Shown: positions 9,072 through 17,815 of the stretch, one piece after another
Numbering within the stretch: position 1 is the first letter of the stretch
Layout: each line of letters starts with the position of its first letter
Source of the DNA: Microbacterium pullorum
GTDB taxonomy: Bacteria; Actinomycetota; Actinomycetes; Actinomycetales; Microbacteriaceae
Assembly (NCBI RefSeq): GCF_014836535.1
Contig: NZ_JACSQP010000003.1
Span: forward strand, 258,966-322,965
Reading direction: 5' to 3'
Length of the DNA: 64,000 nucleotides
The notes under the pieces: model-generated
Seen by the model: the letters and a program-made list of their open reading frames with translations, nothing else
Told to the model about the DNA's origin: nothing
Databases searched by the model: none
Position numbers and translations under genes: made by a program

Positions 9072-9077
9072 TAACCT
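9072..9077 (+). promoter_or_regulatory. -10 box (TAACCT) of the first ligase-like gene
   Basis: TAACCT lies 9 bases before the ATG at 9087, back to back with the manA box. No clear Shine-Dalgarno lies between. Confidence 0.45.
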
Positions 9078-9086
9078 GAACACACC

Positions 9087-10490
9087 ATGGCCGTCCACAC
9101 CCAGCATCCGGTTTCCGCGCCCCCGGCGGCGCCGGTGCGCGAGCGGACCGGCGAGCTGCTGCTGCGTGCCTGGTGCGTCTTCGTGCTGTTCACGACCATG
9201 GCGGGCACCGCCTGGGTCCTGGCGACGGGGGAGATCGTCACGACGGTGGTGGCGATCGGATCGGGCGTCGTGTCGGCGATCGTCTGGGCGGTCGCGCGCC
9301 CGCCGGTGCAGTGGCGCAGGCTCCCCTGGTTCGCGTTGGCCTACGTCCTGTTCGCCCTGCTGTCGCTCCTGTGGAGTGCGTGGCCGGCGACGACGGCGGT
9401 GACGCTGCTGCTGCTGGCCATCACGACCCTGCAGGGGATGTTCGTGGCTGCCGCGCTCACCTGGCGGGAGCTCGTCCGCGCGATCGCGTCGGCGTGCAAA
9501 TGGGTCGTGGCCCTCTCGATCCTCTTCGAGGTCTGGGTGTCGGTCTTCATCGGCGGCCCGCTGCTGCCGAGGTTCGTCATCCCGGTCGAGAATGCCGAGG
9601 ACCCGATCGTGTACTGGTCGCGGGACAACCTGTTCGACGGCGGCCGCATCCAGGGCATCTTCGGCAACGCGAACCTGCTGGCCTACGCCGCCCTGCTGGC
9701 GCTCATCGTCTTCGCGATCCGCTACGCCGCCCATGCGCCGCGCCGGCCCCTGCTGATCGCCTGGATGGCCGCCGCGCTGTACCTCTTCGTGCGTGCGGGG
9801 TCGGCCACCGCCTTCCTCGCAGCGGCCGTCGTGCTCGTCGTGCTCGTCACGGTGCTGCTCATGCGCACCGCGAAGCGCCCGGGCGGGCGCACCCGCTACT
9901 ACCTCGGATACGCGGTGATCGCCGTCGGTGGCCTCACCGCGGCGTGGGTGCTGCGGGACCGCATCTTCGAGATGCTCGGCCGCTCCGCCGACCTCACCGG
10001 CCGCGAGCGCATCTGGGGCGACGTGCTCGAGCGGGCGGGCGAGCGCCCCGTGGCCGGGTGGGGCTTCGCGAGTCCGTGGATGCCGTGGGACGCGGCATTC
10101 GACGGCTGGATCGTCGACCACGGCCAGACGGTCATGCAGGCCCACAACATGTGGATCGACGTGTTCCTGCAGCTCGGTGTCATCGGGGTCGTGCTCATGG
10201 CGATGACCTACCTCGCCTTCATCTGGCGCTCGTGGTTCTTCGCCGTCGACCGGCCGCGCTGGGACCTGCGCGCCGACCGCCCCTACTCGCCGCTGACCCT
10301 GCTGCCCACCCTGACCGGCGCCATGCTGCTCGTGCAGGGCCTGGCCGAGTCGGGCCCGCTGGTGCTGTGGGGGTGGCTCGCGGTGGTGATGTTCGGCTTC
10401 AAGATCAAGCAGTCGCCGCTGGTGGGGGTCGGACCCGCCGAGCAGACCTTGGCACTCGAGCGCGGCGAGCGCGTCGAGCGGGTGACATGA
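9087..10490 (+). CDS. O-antigen ligase/polymerase-like membrane protein (first of a pair)
   Basis: 467 residues with roughly a dozen hydrophobic segments. The family hallmark is a large periplasm-side loop after the middle helices, containing the LTGRERIWGDVLERAGERPVAGWG region and the later HNMWIDVFLQLG motif (about residues 305-375), as in Wzy_C/O-antigen-ligase proteins. Members join lipid-linked glycans to an acceptor or polymerise repeat units on the outer face of the membrane; the substrate is unknown here. Its stop overlaps the start of a second such gene by 4 bp (ATGA). It opens the rightward part of the polysaccharide island. Confidence 0.88.
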   Translation: MAVHTQHPVSAPPAAPVRERTGELLLRAWCVFVLFTTMAGTAWVLATGEIVTTVVAIGSGVVSAIVWAVARPPVQWRRLPWFALAYVLFALLSLLWSAWPATTAVTLLLLAITTLQGMFVAAALTWRELVRAIASACKWVVALSILFEVWVSVFIGGPLLPRFVIPVENAEDPIVYWSRDNLFDGGRIQGIFGNANLLAYAALLALIVFAIRYAAHAPRRPLLIAWMAAALYLFVRAGSATAFLAAAVVLVVLVTVLLMRTAKRPGGRTRYYLGYAVIAVGGLTAAWVLRDRIFEMLGRSADLTGRERIWGDVLERAGERPVAGWGFASPWMPWDAAFDGWIVDHGQTVMQAHNMWIDVFLQLGVIGVVLMAMTYLAFIWRSWFFAVDRPRWDLRADRPYSPLTLLPTLTGAMLLVQGLAESGPLVLWGWLAVVMFGFKIKQSPLVGVGPAEQTLALERGERVERVT

Positions 10491-11830
10491 CGGGCGGTGC
10501 ACGCGCAGGCGGCCGCGAGCGGGGGTTCGCTGCCATGCTGTCGTCGGCGGCGATGGCCAGTGCCTTCACCTACGCCGCCCTCGGTGCCGTCTTCGCCGGG
10601 TTCGCGATCGAGCGGATGACCAGCCGCATCACCTACGTCACGATCCTCGCGGGCCTGTGCGTGGTCGGCGCGGCCATGCTGAGCGCCAGGCGACGCGAGA
10701 TCTCGGTGCTGCGGCTCGCTCCGACGACGCTCATCGTCTTCCTCGCCTGGGTGCTCGTCAGCGTCACCTGGAGTCAGGATGCCGCCGCCACCCTGGCCGG
10801 GTGGACCGCTCTGGTGGCGCTCGCGTTCCTCGCCGTGGTCATCTCCCACGTGCGCGACACCCTGCAGACCGCCCGTGCCCTCGGTGATGTGATGCGAGTC
10901 CTCCTCACGGTGTCGCTGGCGGTCGAGGTGCTCGCGGGCATCCTGCTGGACATGCCCATCCGGTTCCTCGGAATCCAGGGGAACATCGCCGCGCTCGGCC
11001 CCGTGCAGGGCATCTTCGGTACCCGCAACTCGCTCGGCTTCATCGCGGTCCTCGCCCTCATCACCTTCCTCGTCGAGTACCGCACGATGTCGGTGCGGCC
11101 CGGGGTGTCGCTGTACTCGGCGATCCTCGCCGGTGTGCTGGCCGCACTGTCGGACTCCCCCACCGTGCTGGTGCTGGCCGTCGCCGTCGCCGCCGCGACC
11201 GGCGCGCTCGCCATCGTGCGCCACACCCCGCCGATCCGCCGCCGCACCGTGCAGTGGGTCTTCGGCGGGGCGCTGATCGTGGGGCTGGCCGTCGCGTACC
11301 TCGCGCGGCATACGATCATCGCCTGGATCGGGGCGGCGCGGGACTTCTCCACGCGGGCAGACCTCTGGGCCCAGATCGTCGTGTTCGTGCGGGCCCGCCC
11401 CATACAAGGCTGGGGCTGGAGCGGCACCTGGAACGACGAGTTCCCCTACGGCACTCTCAACTACATCCTGCGCGAGAGCCACCGCTCCGCGCTGAACACG
11501 TACTTCGACGTGCTGCTGCAGGTCGGCTGGGTGGGGCTCATCCTCTTCACCGTCTTGGCCGGAATCGCGTTCGTGCGATCGTGGCTGGTCGCCAGCGAGC
11601 GCCGGTCGATCGTCTATGCCTGGACTCCGCTCATCCTCGTGGCACTGCTCGTGGATTCCATCTTCGAGAGCTTCACGATCGCCGGCTACGGCTGGCTCAT
11701 GCTCGTTCTCTGCGCTGTCCGCGCCGGCCAGTCCCGCTCGTGGCGGGAACGCATCGACGAGGCGGCGCGGGGCACCGGCCTGCCTCCGCTCGGGGACCTC
11801 CCGCAGGGATCGGACAGACGGCCGGGGTAG
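10487..11830 (+). CDS. O-antigen ligase/polymerase-like membrane protein (second of a pair)
   Basis: 447 residues from the ATG at 10487, which overlaps the stop of the preceding paralogue (ATGA). About twelve hydrophobic segments. The same loop signature appears: FSTRADLWAQIVVFVRARPIQGWGWSG written as separate parts (RxDLW; RPIQGWG; then SALNTYFDVLLQVG). The two proteins differ in sequence but share topology, so one could polymerise and the other ligate, or each could serve a different glycan; neither is proven. It is followed after 12 bp by a GT2 gene in the same direction. Confidence 0.88.
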   Translation: MTGGARAGGRERGFAAMLSSAAMASAFTYAALGAVFAGFAIERMTSRITYVTILAGLCVVGAAMLSARRREISVLRLAPTTLIVFLAWVLVSVTWSQDAAATLAGWTALVALAFLAVVISHVRDTLQTARALGDVMRVLLTVSLAVEVLAGILLDMPIRFLGIQGNIAALGPVQGIFGTRNSLGFIAVLALITFLVEYRTMSVRPGVSLYSAILAGVLAALSDSPTVLVLAVAVAAATGALAIVRHTPPIRRRTVQWVFGGALIVGLAVAYLARHTIIAWIGAARDFSTRADLWAQIVVFVRARPIQGWGWSGTWNDEFPYGTLNYILRESHRSALNTYFDVLLQVGWVGLILFTVLAGIAFVRSWLVASERRSIVYAWTPLILVALLVDSIFESFTIAGYGWLMLVLCAVRAGQSRSWRERIDEAARGTGLPPLGDLPQGSDRRPG

Positions 11831-11833
11831 GAT
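11828..11833 (+). promoter_or_regulatory. -10 box (TAGGAT) of the GlfT1-like GT2 gene
   Basis: TAGGAT overlaps the stop of the upstream gene and lies 9 bases before the ATG at 11843, so this gene may also have its own short-leader transcript. Confidence 0.4.
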
Positions 11834-11842
11834 CGTCGGGCC

Positions 11843-12829
11843 ATGCCGCTTCCCTCCCACACCCCCGCCGCCACGCCGTTCGACCCTGCGTCGGCGACGA
11901 TCGCCGTCGTGACGTTCAACCGGTCGTCGCTGCTGACCAGGCTGCTGGCGAGCATCGTGGCTATGGACCCGAAGCCGGGGCACGTCGTCATCGTCGACAA
12001 CGCCTCCACCGACGACACCACCGCGGTGGTCGAGTCGTTCCGAGAGCGCATCGGCACCGAGATCGTCTACACGCGACTCGACACCAACACCGGCGGCTCG
12101 GGCGGTTTCAGCGAAGGCATGCGCATCGCCTACGATCTGGGCTCCACGTGGATCTGGATGATGGACGACGACGTCGAGGTCCTGCCCGACGGTCTCGCCC
12201 GCATGGGCGCCTGGGCACCGCGGTTCAAGTCCATCCAGGGGCGGCGCTACGACTACGACGGCAGCGAGTTCTACTGGCAGTACCGCATCGCCGAGCCCCT
12301 CGCCATCCCGATCCCGTTCGCCCCGGCAGGATTCGATGAGTCAGGGTACAAGGAGATGAACTCCGGTTGCTTCGAGGGCATGTTCATCCACCGCGACATC
12401 GTCGCGCAGATCGGCCTGCCCGACCCCCGGTTCTTCATCTACTGGGACGACCAGATGTACGGCTGGCTCGCGTCGCGCAAGACCACCGCCGTGATCGTCG
12501 ACGAGTTCGTGCTGCGCCGCACGCGCGAGATCAAGCAGTGGGACATGGGCATCCGCCACATGAACGCGTCGAGCAACGCGTACCGCTACTACATCATGCG
12601 CAACCGCGGCTACATCAAGCAGTACTACCGCTCGCTCGGCGTCTACAACCCGGTGCTGTTCGGGCTCGGCACGGCGCTCACCTTCGGCAAGGAGATCATC
12701 CGCCTGCTGTTCGTCGAGCGCACCGTGCGGGGAACGTCGAACCTCTTCCGCGGCATCCGTGACGGGCGGCGCATCGCGAAGGACCGCTCCTGGAAGCCGA
12801 TGCCGCCGCTGCCGCGCCTTCAGCCGTAG
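11843..12829 (+). CDS. Glycosyltransferase family 2, galactofuranosyl/rhamnosyltransferase-like
   Basis: 328 residues. GT-A fold features: TFNRSSLLTRLLAS at 24-38, VDNASTDDT at 51-59, the GGSGGFSEGM loop at 84-93, and the metal-binding DDD at 108-110 in WMMDDDVEVLPDG. A later YWDDQMYGW motif fits the catalytic acidic pair of the GlfT1/rhamnosyltransferase group. It probably adds galactofuranose or rhamnose from UDP-Galf or dTDP-Rha, both of which enzymes encoded in this island can make. Its 3' end overlaps the convergent pyruvyl-transferase gene by 10 bp. Exact donor is not decidable from sequence. Confidence 0.88.
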   Translation: MPLPSHTPAATPFDPASATIAVVTFNRSSLLTRLLASIVAMDPKPGHVVIVDNASTDDTTAVVESFRERIGTEIVYTRLDTNTGGSGGFSEGMRIAYDLGSTWIWMMDDDVEVLPDGLARMGAWAPRFKSIQGRRYDYDGSEFYWQYRIAEPLAIPIPFAPAGFDESGYKEMNSGCFEGMFIHRDIVAQIGLPDPRFFIYWDDQMYGWLASRKTTAVIVDEFVLRRTREIKQWDMGIRHMNASSNAYRYYIMRNRGYIKQYYRSLGVYNPVLFGLGTALTFGKEIIRLLFVERTVRGTSNLFRGIRDGRRIAKDRSWKPMPPLPRLQP

Positions 12830-14007
12830 AGCGACTCAGCCAGGGCGGCCTTGCGGGCCGCCAGTCGGGGCACGTCCAGCTTCGCGAACCCCGGGTTGAC
12901 GCCGGGTTCGGGCAGTCGGCCGTTCATCCACTGCTCCGCGGATTCGATCGGCCATCCGGTGCCGGTCCGCTGCATCGACGCGTGCTTGACGTCGTAGTAT
13001 CCCGGCGCCCCGCTGATGGCGACCCCCTTCGCTCCTGCTGCGGCCGCGAGGAAATGGAAATGGAATCGCGACGCGAGCCAGGTCTGTCCGGGGCGAGCAG
13101 GGACGCCCTCCTGCCACATCCGCATGAAGGGGAACACGAGCGTGTCGGACGATGTCGTGACGAAACGGGCATCGTCCGGGGGAAGCGCCTCGGCGAAACC
13201 GATCGAGCGACCACGCGCGTATCGACTCGCGAATGCGTCGATGGCGCGAACCACACGCTCCTCGCTGCCCGGCGCAAAGAAGTCGCCTTGGACGAGCACC
13301 ATCACGTCGGGCGTCTCGTATTCGGCGAACACCGCTCTCTTGTTCGCGAACGCGAGGAACGCGTCGTCCAGACCTTCGCGCACATCGAAGAGTTGTGCTC
13401 CTTCAGCATCCCGCGATTCGACATAGTCGAACTGAGCGAGGAGCGGTCTGATGAGCTCTGCACTGGCCACGTTCTGGGGCAGGAACCCCTGCCCGGTGGC
13501 GAAAAGGGGTGTACCGAACGTCGACTTTAGCGATGCCAACGCAGAGAGGATGGAGAGGTTCAGCGGCCATAGCGTATTCAGGTACCCGCCGCCGAGGACA
13601 TGGATCGACGACATGGAGCGCATCGCCTCCAGGCCGAGGTCGAGACGGGGGGTCCCCAGCTCGACGACAGCATCCCGCGCACGCTGCGCGTCGGTCTTGA
13701 GCACGCCGGCGGCGTTCCCGTGTGCTAACTGCCAGAGGGTGTTGGTCACCCGCAACCGGGGGTGCGTGTCGCGGAAGAGGTGAGCCGCCCTGCCCGGCTC
13801 GATGCAGTCGAGCCAGACGTCCGCCTGCGGGTGTCGCGCGGCGAGCCAATCGAGCCATGCTCGCGCGAGCAACTCATCCCCGAAGTTCGGGACCCCCGCG
13901 GGGGAGACGAGGTAGAACTGCCGCCGCGGCTCGCCGGCGCGCAGCAGATTGAGCCGGGTGCGCGCCACCCCCGTCAACGATCGAATATTCACGCGTTCAT
14001 CAGCCAT
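12820..14007 (-). CDS. Polysaccharide pyruvyl transferase family protein
   Basis: 395 residues of the PS_pyruv_trans family (PF04230): NFGDELLARAWLDWL near residues 40-54, the glycine-rich HVLGGGYLNTLW block near the middle, SRFHFHFLAAAAGAKGVAISG toward the C-terminus (given here in its parts RFHFH and KGVAISG), and a final helical tail. Family enzymes such as CsaB transfer pyruvate from phosphoenolpyruvate to a sugar, making acidic ketals on wall polysaccharides. It is 50 bp downstream of the ABC ATPase and on the same strand, so it probably belongs to that export operon. Its 3' end overlaps the opposing GT2 gene by 10 bp. The acceptor sugar is unknown. Confidence 0.85.
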   Translation of the reverse strand: MADERVNIRSLTGVARTRLNLLRAGEPRRQFYLVSPAGVPNFGDELLARAWLDWLAARHPQADVWLDCIEPGRAAHLFRDTHPRLRVTNTLWQLAHGNAAGVLKTDAQRARDAVVELGTPRLDLGLEAMRSMSSIHVLGGGYLNTLWPLNLSILSALASLKSTFGTPLFATGQGFLPQNVASAELIRPLLAQFDYVESRDAEGAQLFDVREGLDDAFLAFANKRAVFAEYETPDVMVLVQGDFFAPGSEERVVRAIDAFASRYARGRSIGFAEALPPDDARFVTTSSDTLVFPFMRMWQEGVPARPGQTWLASRFHFHFLAAAAGAKGVAISGAPGYYDVKHASMQRTGTGWPIESAEQWMNGRLPEPGVNPGFAKLDVPRLAARKAALAESLYG

Positions 14008-14057
14008 CCACTCAGAAACACAGCAAAGATCAAGGCTACCCCCAGCGACATCCGCGA

Positions 14058-14801
14058 TCAGACCGCGTTGTAGTCGGCGTTGTACCGATCCAGTACGTCG
14101 TTTATCGGGGCGTCGAGCACCAGTCGCCCCTTGTCCAGATAAAGCCCGCGTGTGCAGAAACGCCGCAGGTCGCGTTCATTGTGGCTGACGAAGAAGAGGG
14201 TGCGCCCGTCGGCCAGCAGTTCGTCGATTCGGCGATAGCACTTCTCACGGAAGGCCTTGTCGCCCACGGCGAGCACCTCATCGACGAGCAGAGTCGGTTC
14301 CTCCAACTGTGACACCACGGCGAAGGCCAGGCGAACTTTCATCCCGCTGGAGAGGTGCTTGTAGGGGGTGTCCACGGAGTCGGCCAGTTCGGCGAATTCG
14401 ATGATGCGGTCGAAACGGCGGTTCACCTCGGCGCGAGTCATTCCGTGTAGCCCCGAGGTCAGGTAGACGTTCTCGCGCACCGTCAGGTCGCCGACGAACC
14501 CCCCCGTGATCTCGATGAGGGGCGCCACGCCGCCGTTCACGGTCACGGCGCCGACGTCGGGCAGCAGCACGCCCGCGACGAGCTTGAGCAGCGTGGACTT
14601 GCCCTGACCATTGCGCCCGACGACGCCGATCGCCTCGCCGGGCCGGACCGTGAAGGAGACGTCGCGCAACGCCCAGAACTCTCCCGCACGGATGCGGCGA
14701 GACCTCCCTGCGAACAGGTCCTTGACGTTGCGTCCGCCGCGCCTGCCGCGGCGGAAGCGCACCCCGAGGTCCCTCGCCTCGATCGCGAACTCCTGATCCA
14801 T
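14058..14801 (-). CDS. Polysaccharide ABC exporter, ATP-binding subunit (Wzt/RfbE type, no C-terminal domain)
   Basis: 247 residues. Walker A GRNGQGKST at 62-70, signature LSSGMK at 150-155, Walker B LLVDE at 171-175, and the switch His at 207. The sequence between strands (APLIEITGGFVGDLTVRENVYL) is typical of the Wzt/TagH/RfbE subfamily that exports lipid-linked glycans. It stops soon after the nucleotide domain and so lacks a carbohydrate-recognition extension, unlike the second exporter at 39495. The ATG at 14801 overlaps the permease stop by one base (TGATG) and has AAGGAG 5 bases upstream, which decides it over the GTG at 14804. Confidence 0.93.
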   Translation of the reverse strand: MDQEFAIEARDLGVRFRRGRRGGRNVKDLFAGRSRRIRAGEFWALRDVSFTVRPGEAIGVVGRNGQGKSTLLKLVAGVLLPDVGAVTVNGGVAPLIEITGGFVGDLTVRENVYLTSGLHGMTRAEVNRRFDRIIEFAELADSVDTPYKHLSSGMKVRLAFAVVSQLEEPTLLVDEVLAVGDKAFREKCYRRIDELLADGRTLFFVSHNERDLRRFCTRGLYLDKGRLVLDAPINDVLDRYNADYNAV

Positions 14802-15595
14802 CACAGCTCCTTCAGAACTGCGGGCTCAAGACGGCGGAACACCAGTATGCCCACTCCCAGCACGAGCACGCTGACGCACACCGATCCGACCACGGCGGGG
14901 GTGTCCCACTGGTCGGGGAAGAACCCGGCACGGTACAGCGTGAAGATGCCGGCGAGTGGGTTGATCACCGCGATGTCGGCGAAGGCAGCGGGCAGGTCGT
15001 GGACACTGTAGATGACCGGGGACGCGTAGAAGAGCGCGCGCAGCACGAGACGGGTGGTGCGTTCCAAATCCGCCCACAGCACGCACAGGGGCGCGATGAT
15101 GAGCCCGAGTCCGACCAGCAGCATCGCTTGCAGCAGCACCGCCAATGGGAACCACAGCAACCCCCAGCCCGCCTGCGCGCCTGCGAAGGCCGCGAATCCG
15201 ATCAGCACCGGGAGCGAGCACAGGAACTCGATGCCCTTGCTCAGGACGATTCGATTCACCCAGATAGAACGCGGGATCGCGGTGGACCTCACCAGCCGCG
15301 CGTCCTTGTTGAACGCGCGGGTGAAGTCGTTCACCGACGCGTTGAACCAGACCCACGGCAGGAGCGCGGTGATGAGGAACACGATGTAGGGGTCCTCACC
15401 GACGCCGCGGTTGAAGATCTGCGTGAAGACGAACCAGTAGATGCCACTCATGACGAGCGGATCGAGGACCGACCACAGGTAGCCGAGCGCGCTCGTCGCG
15501 TAGCGCACCTTCAGATCGCGTGCGGTCAGCAACCACAGCGAGTGCAGGTAGCGCCGGAGCGACCCGGGGGCGCCGACTGTCCGCACTGAGCTCAC
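14801..15595 (-). CDS. Polysaccharide ABC exporter, permease subunit (Wzm/RfbD type)
   Basis: 264 residues with six hydrophobic segments of the ABC-2 type. The N-terminal cytoplasmic stretch has the family motif LTARDLKVRYATSALGYLWS near 22-41. A WVWFNASVNDFTRAF segment follows the second helix and YASPVIYS precedes the last pair. It partners the ATPase encoded immediately downstream and would form the export channel for an undecaprenyl-linked glycan. The open frame runs far upstream, but similarity begins at the GTG at 15595; everything before it is antisense to the acyltransferase gene. Permease, ATPase and pyruvyl transferase probably form one operon. Confidence 0.92.
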   Translation of the reverse strand: MSSVRTVGAPGSLRRYLHSLWLLTARDLKVRYATSALGYLWSVLDPLVMSGIYWFVFTQIFNRGVGEDPYIVFLITALLPWVWFNASVNDFTRAFNKDARLVRSTAIPRSIWVNRIVLSKGIEFLCSLPVLIGFAAFAGAQAGWGLLWFPLAVLLQAMLLVGLGLIIAPLCVLWADLERTTRLVLRALFYASPVIYSVHDLPAAFADIAVINPLAGIFTLYRAGFFPDQWDTPAVVGSVCVSVLVLGVGILVFRRLEPAVLKEL

Positions 15596-15663
15596 AGGGT
15601 CGATCCTATTGCGCGCAATCTGGCGAATCGCTCCGCGGTCCGCCTCAGAGGGACGCGAGCGCG

Positions 15664-15669
15664 TAATCT
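15664..15669 (+). promoter_or_regulatory. -10 box (TAATCT) upstream of the SGNH acyltransferase gene
   Basis: TAATCT 28 bases before the ATG at 15698, in the 102-bp divergent gap with the ABC permease gene. A leader of about 20 bases is predicted. No clear -35 was found. Confidence 0.4.
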
Positions 15670-15697
15670 GAAGTGCTTTCGTCCCTCGACCTTGCGG

Positions 15698-17812
15698 ATG
15701 CCTGTGACCCGGTTCGATCTCCCCCTCTCTCCCCTGCGCCACCCCACGCGCAGGTCCGTCGCCCCACCTTCGGCGCGCAAGGAGATCCAGGCCCTCCGGA
15801 CGCTCGCGGTGCTCGGCGTCCTGCTGTTCCATCTGTGGCCTCACCGCCTCACCGGCGGGTACGTCGGAGTCGACGTCTTCTTCGTGGTGTCCGGCTACCT
15901 CATCACCGACCATCTGCTGCGGGAGTACCGCACCCACGGGCGCATCTCGCTGCCGGCGTTCTGGGCCCGGCGGGCGCGGCGCCTGCTTCCGGCATCTCTG
16001 CTCGTGCTGGCGGTCACCGCGGCAGCGGTGTACCTGTGGGTGCCGCTCACCCGCTGGTCGCAGTTCGGGTGGGAGATCGTCGCATCGGCGTTCTACGTGC
16101 AGAACTGGGCCATGGCCGCCCAGTCGGTCGATTACATGGCGATGTCCAACGCTGCCTCGCCCGTGCAGCACTTCTGGACGCTGGGGGTGGAGGAGCAGTT
16201 CTACGTGGTGTGGCCGGTGCTGCTGGTCTGCGGCGCGGCGCTCGCCATGCGGCTGCGGCGCGGTGGTCTGCAGGGCATGACCAGCGCCATCGTGGTCGTG
16301 ACGGTAGCGAGCTTCGCGTACTCTGTCCTGTTCACCGCGGCGAGCCCGGACGTGGCGTACTATTCCACGTTCACCAGGGCGTGGGAGTTCGGTGCGGGAG
16401 CTCTGCTCGCACTGGGCCTGCGGCGCCGACCGGTCTGGTTCCGCCCGCGCACCGCCGCGGCGGTCTCGTGGCTCGGCTTCGCCGCCATCGGGGCGACGAT
16501 GATGCTCTTCGACGCCTCGACACCATTCCCCTCCTCCACCGCCGCTTTGCCCGTGCTGGCCACAGCGCTCGTCATCGCCGCGGGGACGCCCTCCGCCGTC
16601 GGCGCCCCGACCCGCCTGCTGGCCCTGAGGCCGGTGCAGTTCGTCGGCGACATCTCCTACGGCGTCTATCTCTGGCATTGGCCGCTCATCGTCCTCCTGC
16701 CGTACCTCACCGGCCATCGCATCTCGGTTCCCGAGGCGATCGCGATACTTTGCGCCTCCCTACTGCTCGGCTGGGCTTCCAAGCGGTTCGTGGAGGACCC
16801 CGTCCGCAGCCTGCCATGGCTGGCCCGTGGTGCGCCGCGGCGCTCCCTGCTGTCGACGCTCGCCGCCATGGGCGCGGTGACGGCAGCCTCCCTGCCCCTC
16901 GCGCTCTCGACGGTTCCGCCGCCGCCGACGCCGCCGGCCCAGCCGGTCGCGTGCTGGGGAGCGGAAGCCATGGCCGATACCGAGGGCTGTGGGCCGGCCG
17001 ACGAGGTCGCAATGGCGGCGCCGGTCGTGTCCTTCGCCGCCGACCTGCCCACCGAGGAGGTGCGGGCATGCGAGATCACCGTAGAGGTGACGTCATACCG
17101 CCGGTGCGACCTCGTGGCGGCGGAAGGGACCACCCGCCTCGCACTGGTGGGTGACTCTCACGCGACGCGCTGGGTGGAGGCGTTCGAACGGGCGGCGCGG
17201 AGCGAAGGATGGGGGCTGACGACCTACCTGGTCTCCGGCTGTCCACTGGTGTCTGCCGCGCCCATCGGCGGCGCGTGGGGATTCGACCCCGTCGGCGGCC
17301 AACTGTGTCCGCAGCCGACCGCCGCCGTGGTGGCGGAGCTCCTCGCCGACCCCACGATCACAGACGTGGTCTTCACCAACCGCACCCGGCTGTACATCTC
17401 AGAGGACCCTGCAGACCATCCGCTGAGCGCCGCCACCGTCGAAGAAACGATCCGCGCGCTCCAGCAGGCAGGGAAGAACGTGGTCGTCCTGGCGGATCCA
17501 CCGGAGGTGCGCGGCGTGCCCGAGTTGGGCGCTCCCGGCGCGATCGACTGCCTGGCCAGCCCTGGCGCACGAGACTGCGACCTGCCGCGAGAGGCCGCCG
17601 GCTTCGCGGACCCCATGCGGGCAGCTGCCGACCTGGCGGGCGCGCCGGTCGTGGACCTCACGGATATGTTCTGCACCGACGAGCGCTGCCTGTGGCGTAT
17701 TGGAGGGCTTGTCGTCTACACCGACGACAACCACCTCACGCGATCGTTCGCGGCGAGCTTGGCCCGCCCCCTCACGGAGCGGCTCATCGGCTCCGGGGTG
17801 GGCGACGGTTGA
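15698..17812 (+). CDS. AT3 acyltransferase with C-terminal SGNH domain (OafA type)
   Basis: 704 residues. The N-terminal 10-helix acyltransferase-3 domain shows the first-helix motif EIQALRTLAVLGVLLFHLWP, the catalytic-type His there, the GVDVFFVVSGYLI motif, and the RRARRLLPA loop. The C-terminal SGNH hydrolase-like domain has GDSH near residue 484 and the DDNHLT catalytic Asp/His motif near 675. Such fusions move acetyl groups across the membrane and put them on extracellular glycans or peptidoglycan. ATG 15698 is favoured over a TTG six bases earlier. It faces a second AT3-SGNH gene tail to tail with a 3-bp gap. Confidence 0.92.
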   Translation: MPVTRFDLPLSPLRHPTRRSVAPPSARKEIQALRTLAVLGVLLFHLWPHRLTGGYVGVDVFFVVSGYLITDHLLREYRTHGRISLPAFWARRARRLLPASLLVLAVTAAAVYLWVPLTRWSQFGWEIVASAFYVQNWAMAAQSVDYMAMSNAASPVQHFWTLGVEEQFYVVWPVLLVCGAALAMRLRRGGLQGMTSAIVVVTVASFAYSVLFTAASPDVAYYSTFTRAWEFGAGALLALGLRRRPVWFRPRTAAAVSWLGFAAIGATMMLFDASTPFPSSTAALPVLATALVIAAGTPSAVGAPTRLLALRPVQFVGDISYGVYLWHWPLIVLLPYLTGHRISVPEAIAILCASLLLGWASKRFVEDPVRSLPWLARGAPRRSLLSTLAAMGAVTAASLPLALSTVPPPPTPPAQPVACWGAEAMADTEGCGPADEVAMAAPVVSFAADLPTEEVRACEITVEVTSYRRCDLVAAEGTTRLALVGDSHATRWVEAFERAARSEGWGLTTYLVSGCPLVSAAPIGGAWGFDPVGGQLCPQPTAAVVAELLADPTITDVVFTNRTRLYISEDPADHPLSAATVEETIRALQQAGKNVVVLADPPEVRGVPELGAPGAIDCLASPGARDCDLPREAAGFADPMRAAADLAGAPVVDLTDMFCTDERCLWRIGGLVVYTDDNHLTRSFAASLARPLTERLIGSGVGDG

Positions 17813-17815
17813 GGA

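Noticed and set aside
8808-10502. Long minus-strand frame opposite the O-antigen-ligase-like genes
   Set aside because: Composition is the His/Arg/Asp-rich pattern of antisense frames in high-GC genes, and the plus strand encodes a recognisable membrane family.
14801-16717. ABC permease extended to 638 residues
   Set aside because: Only the last 264 residues resemble a permease; the rest is the reverse strand of the AT3-SGNH gene at 15698.
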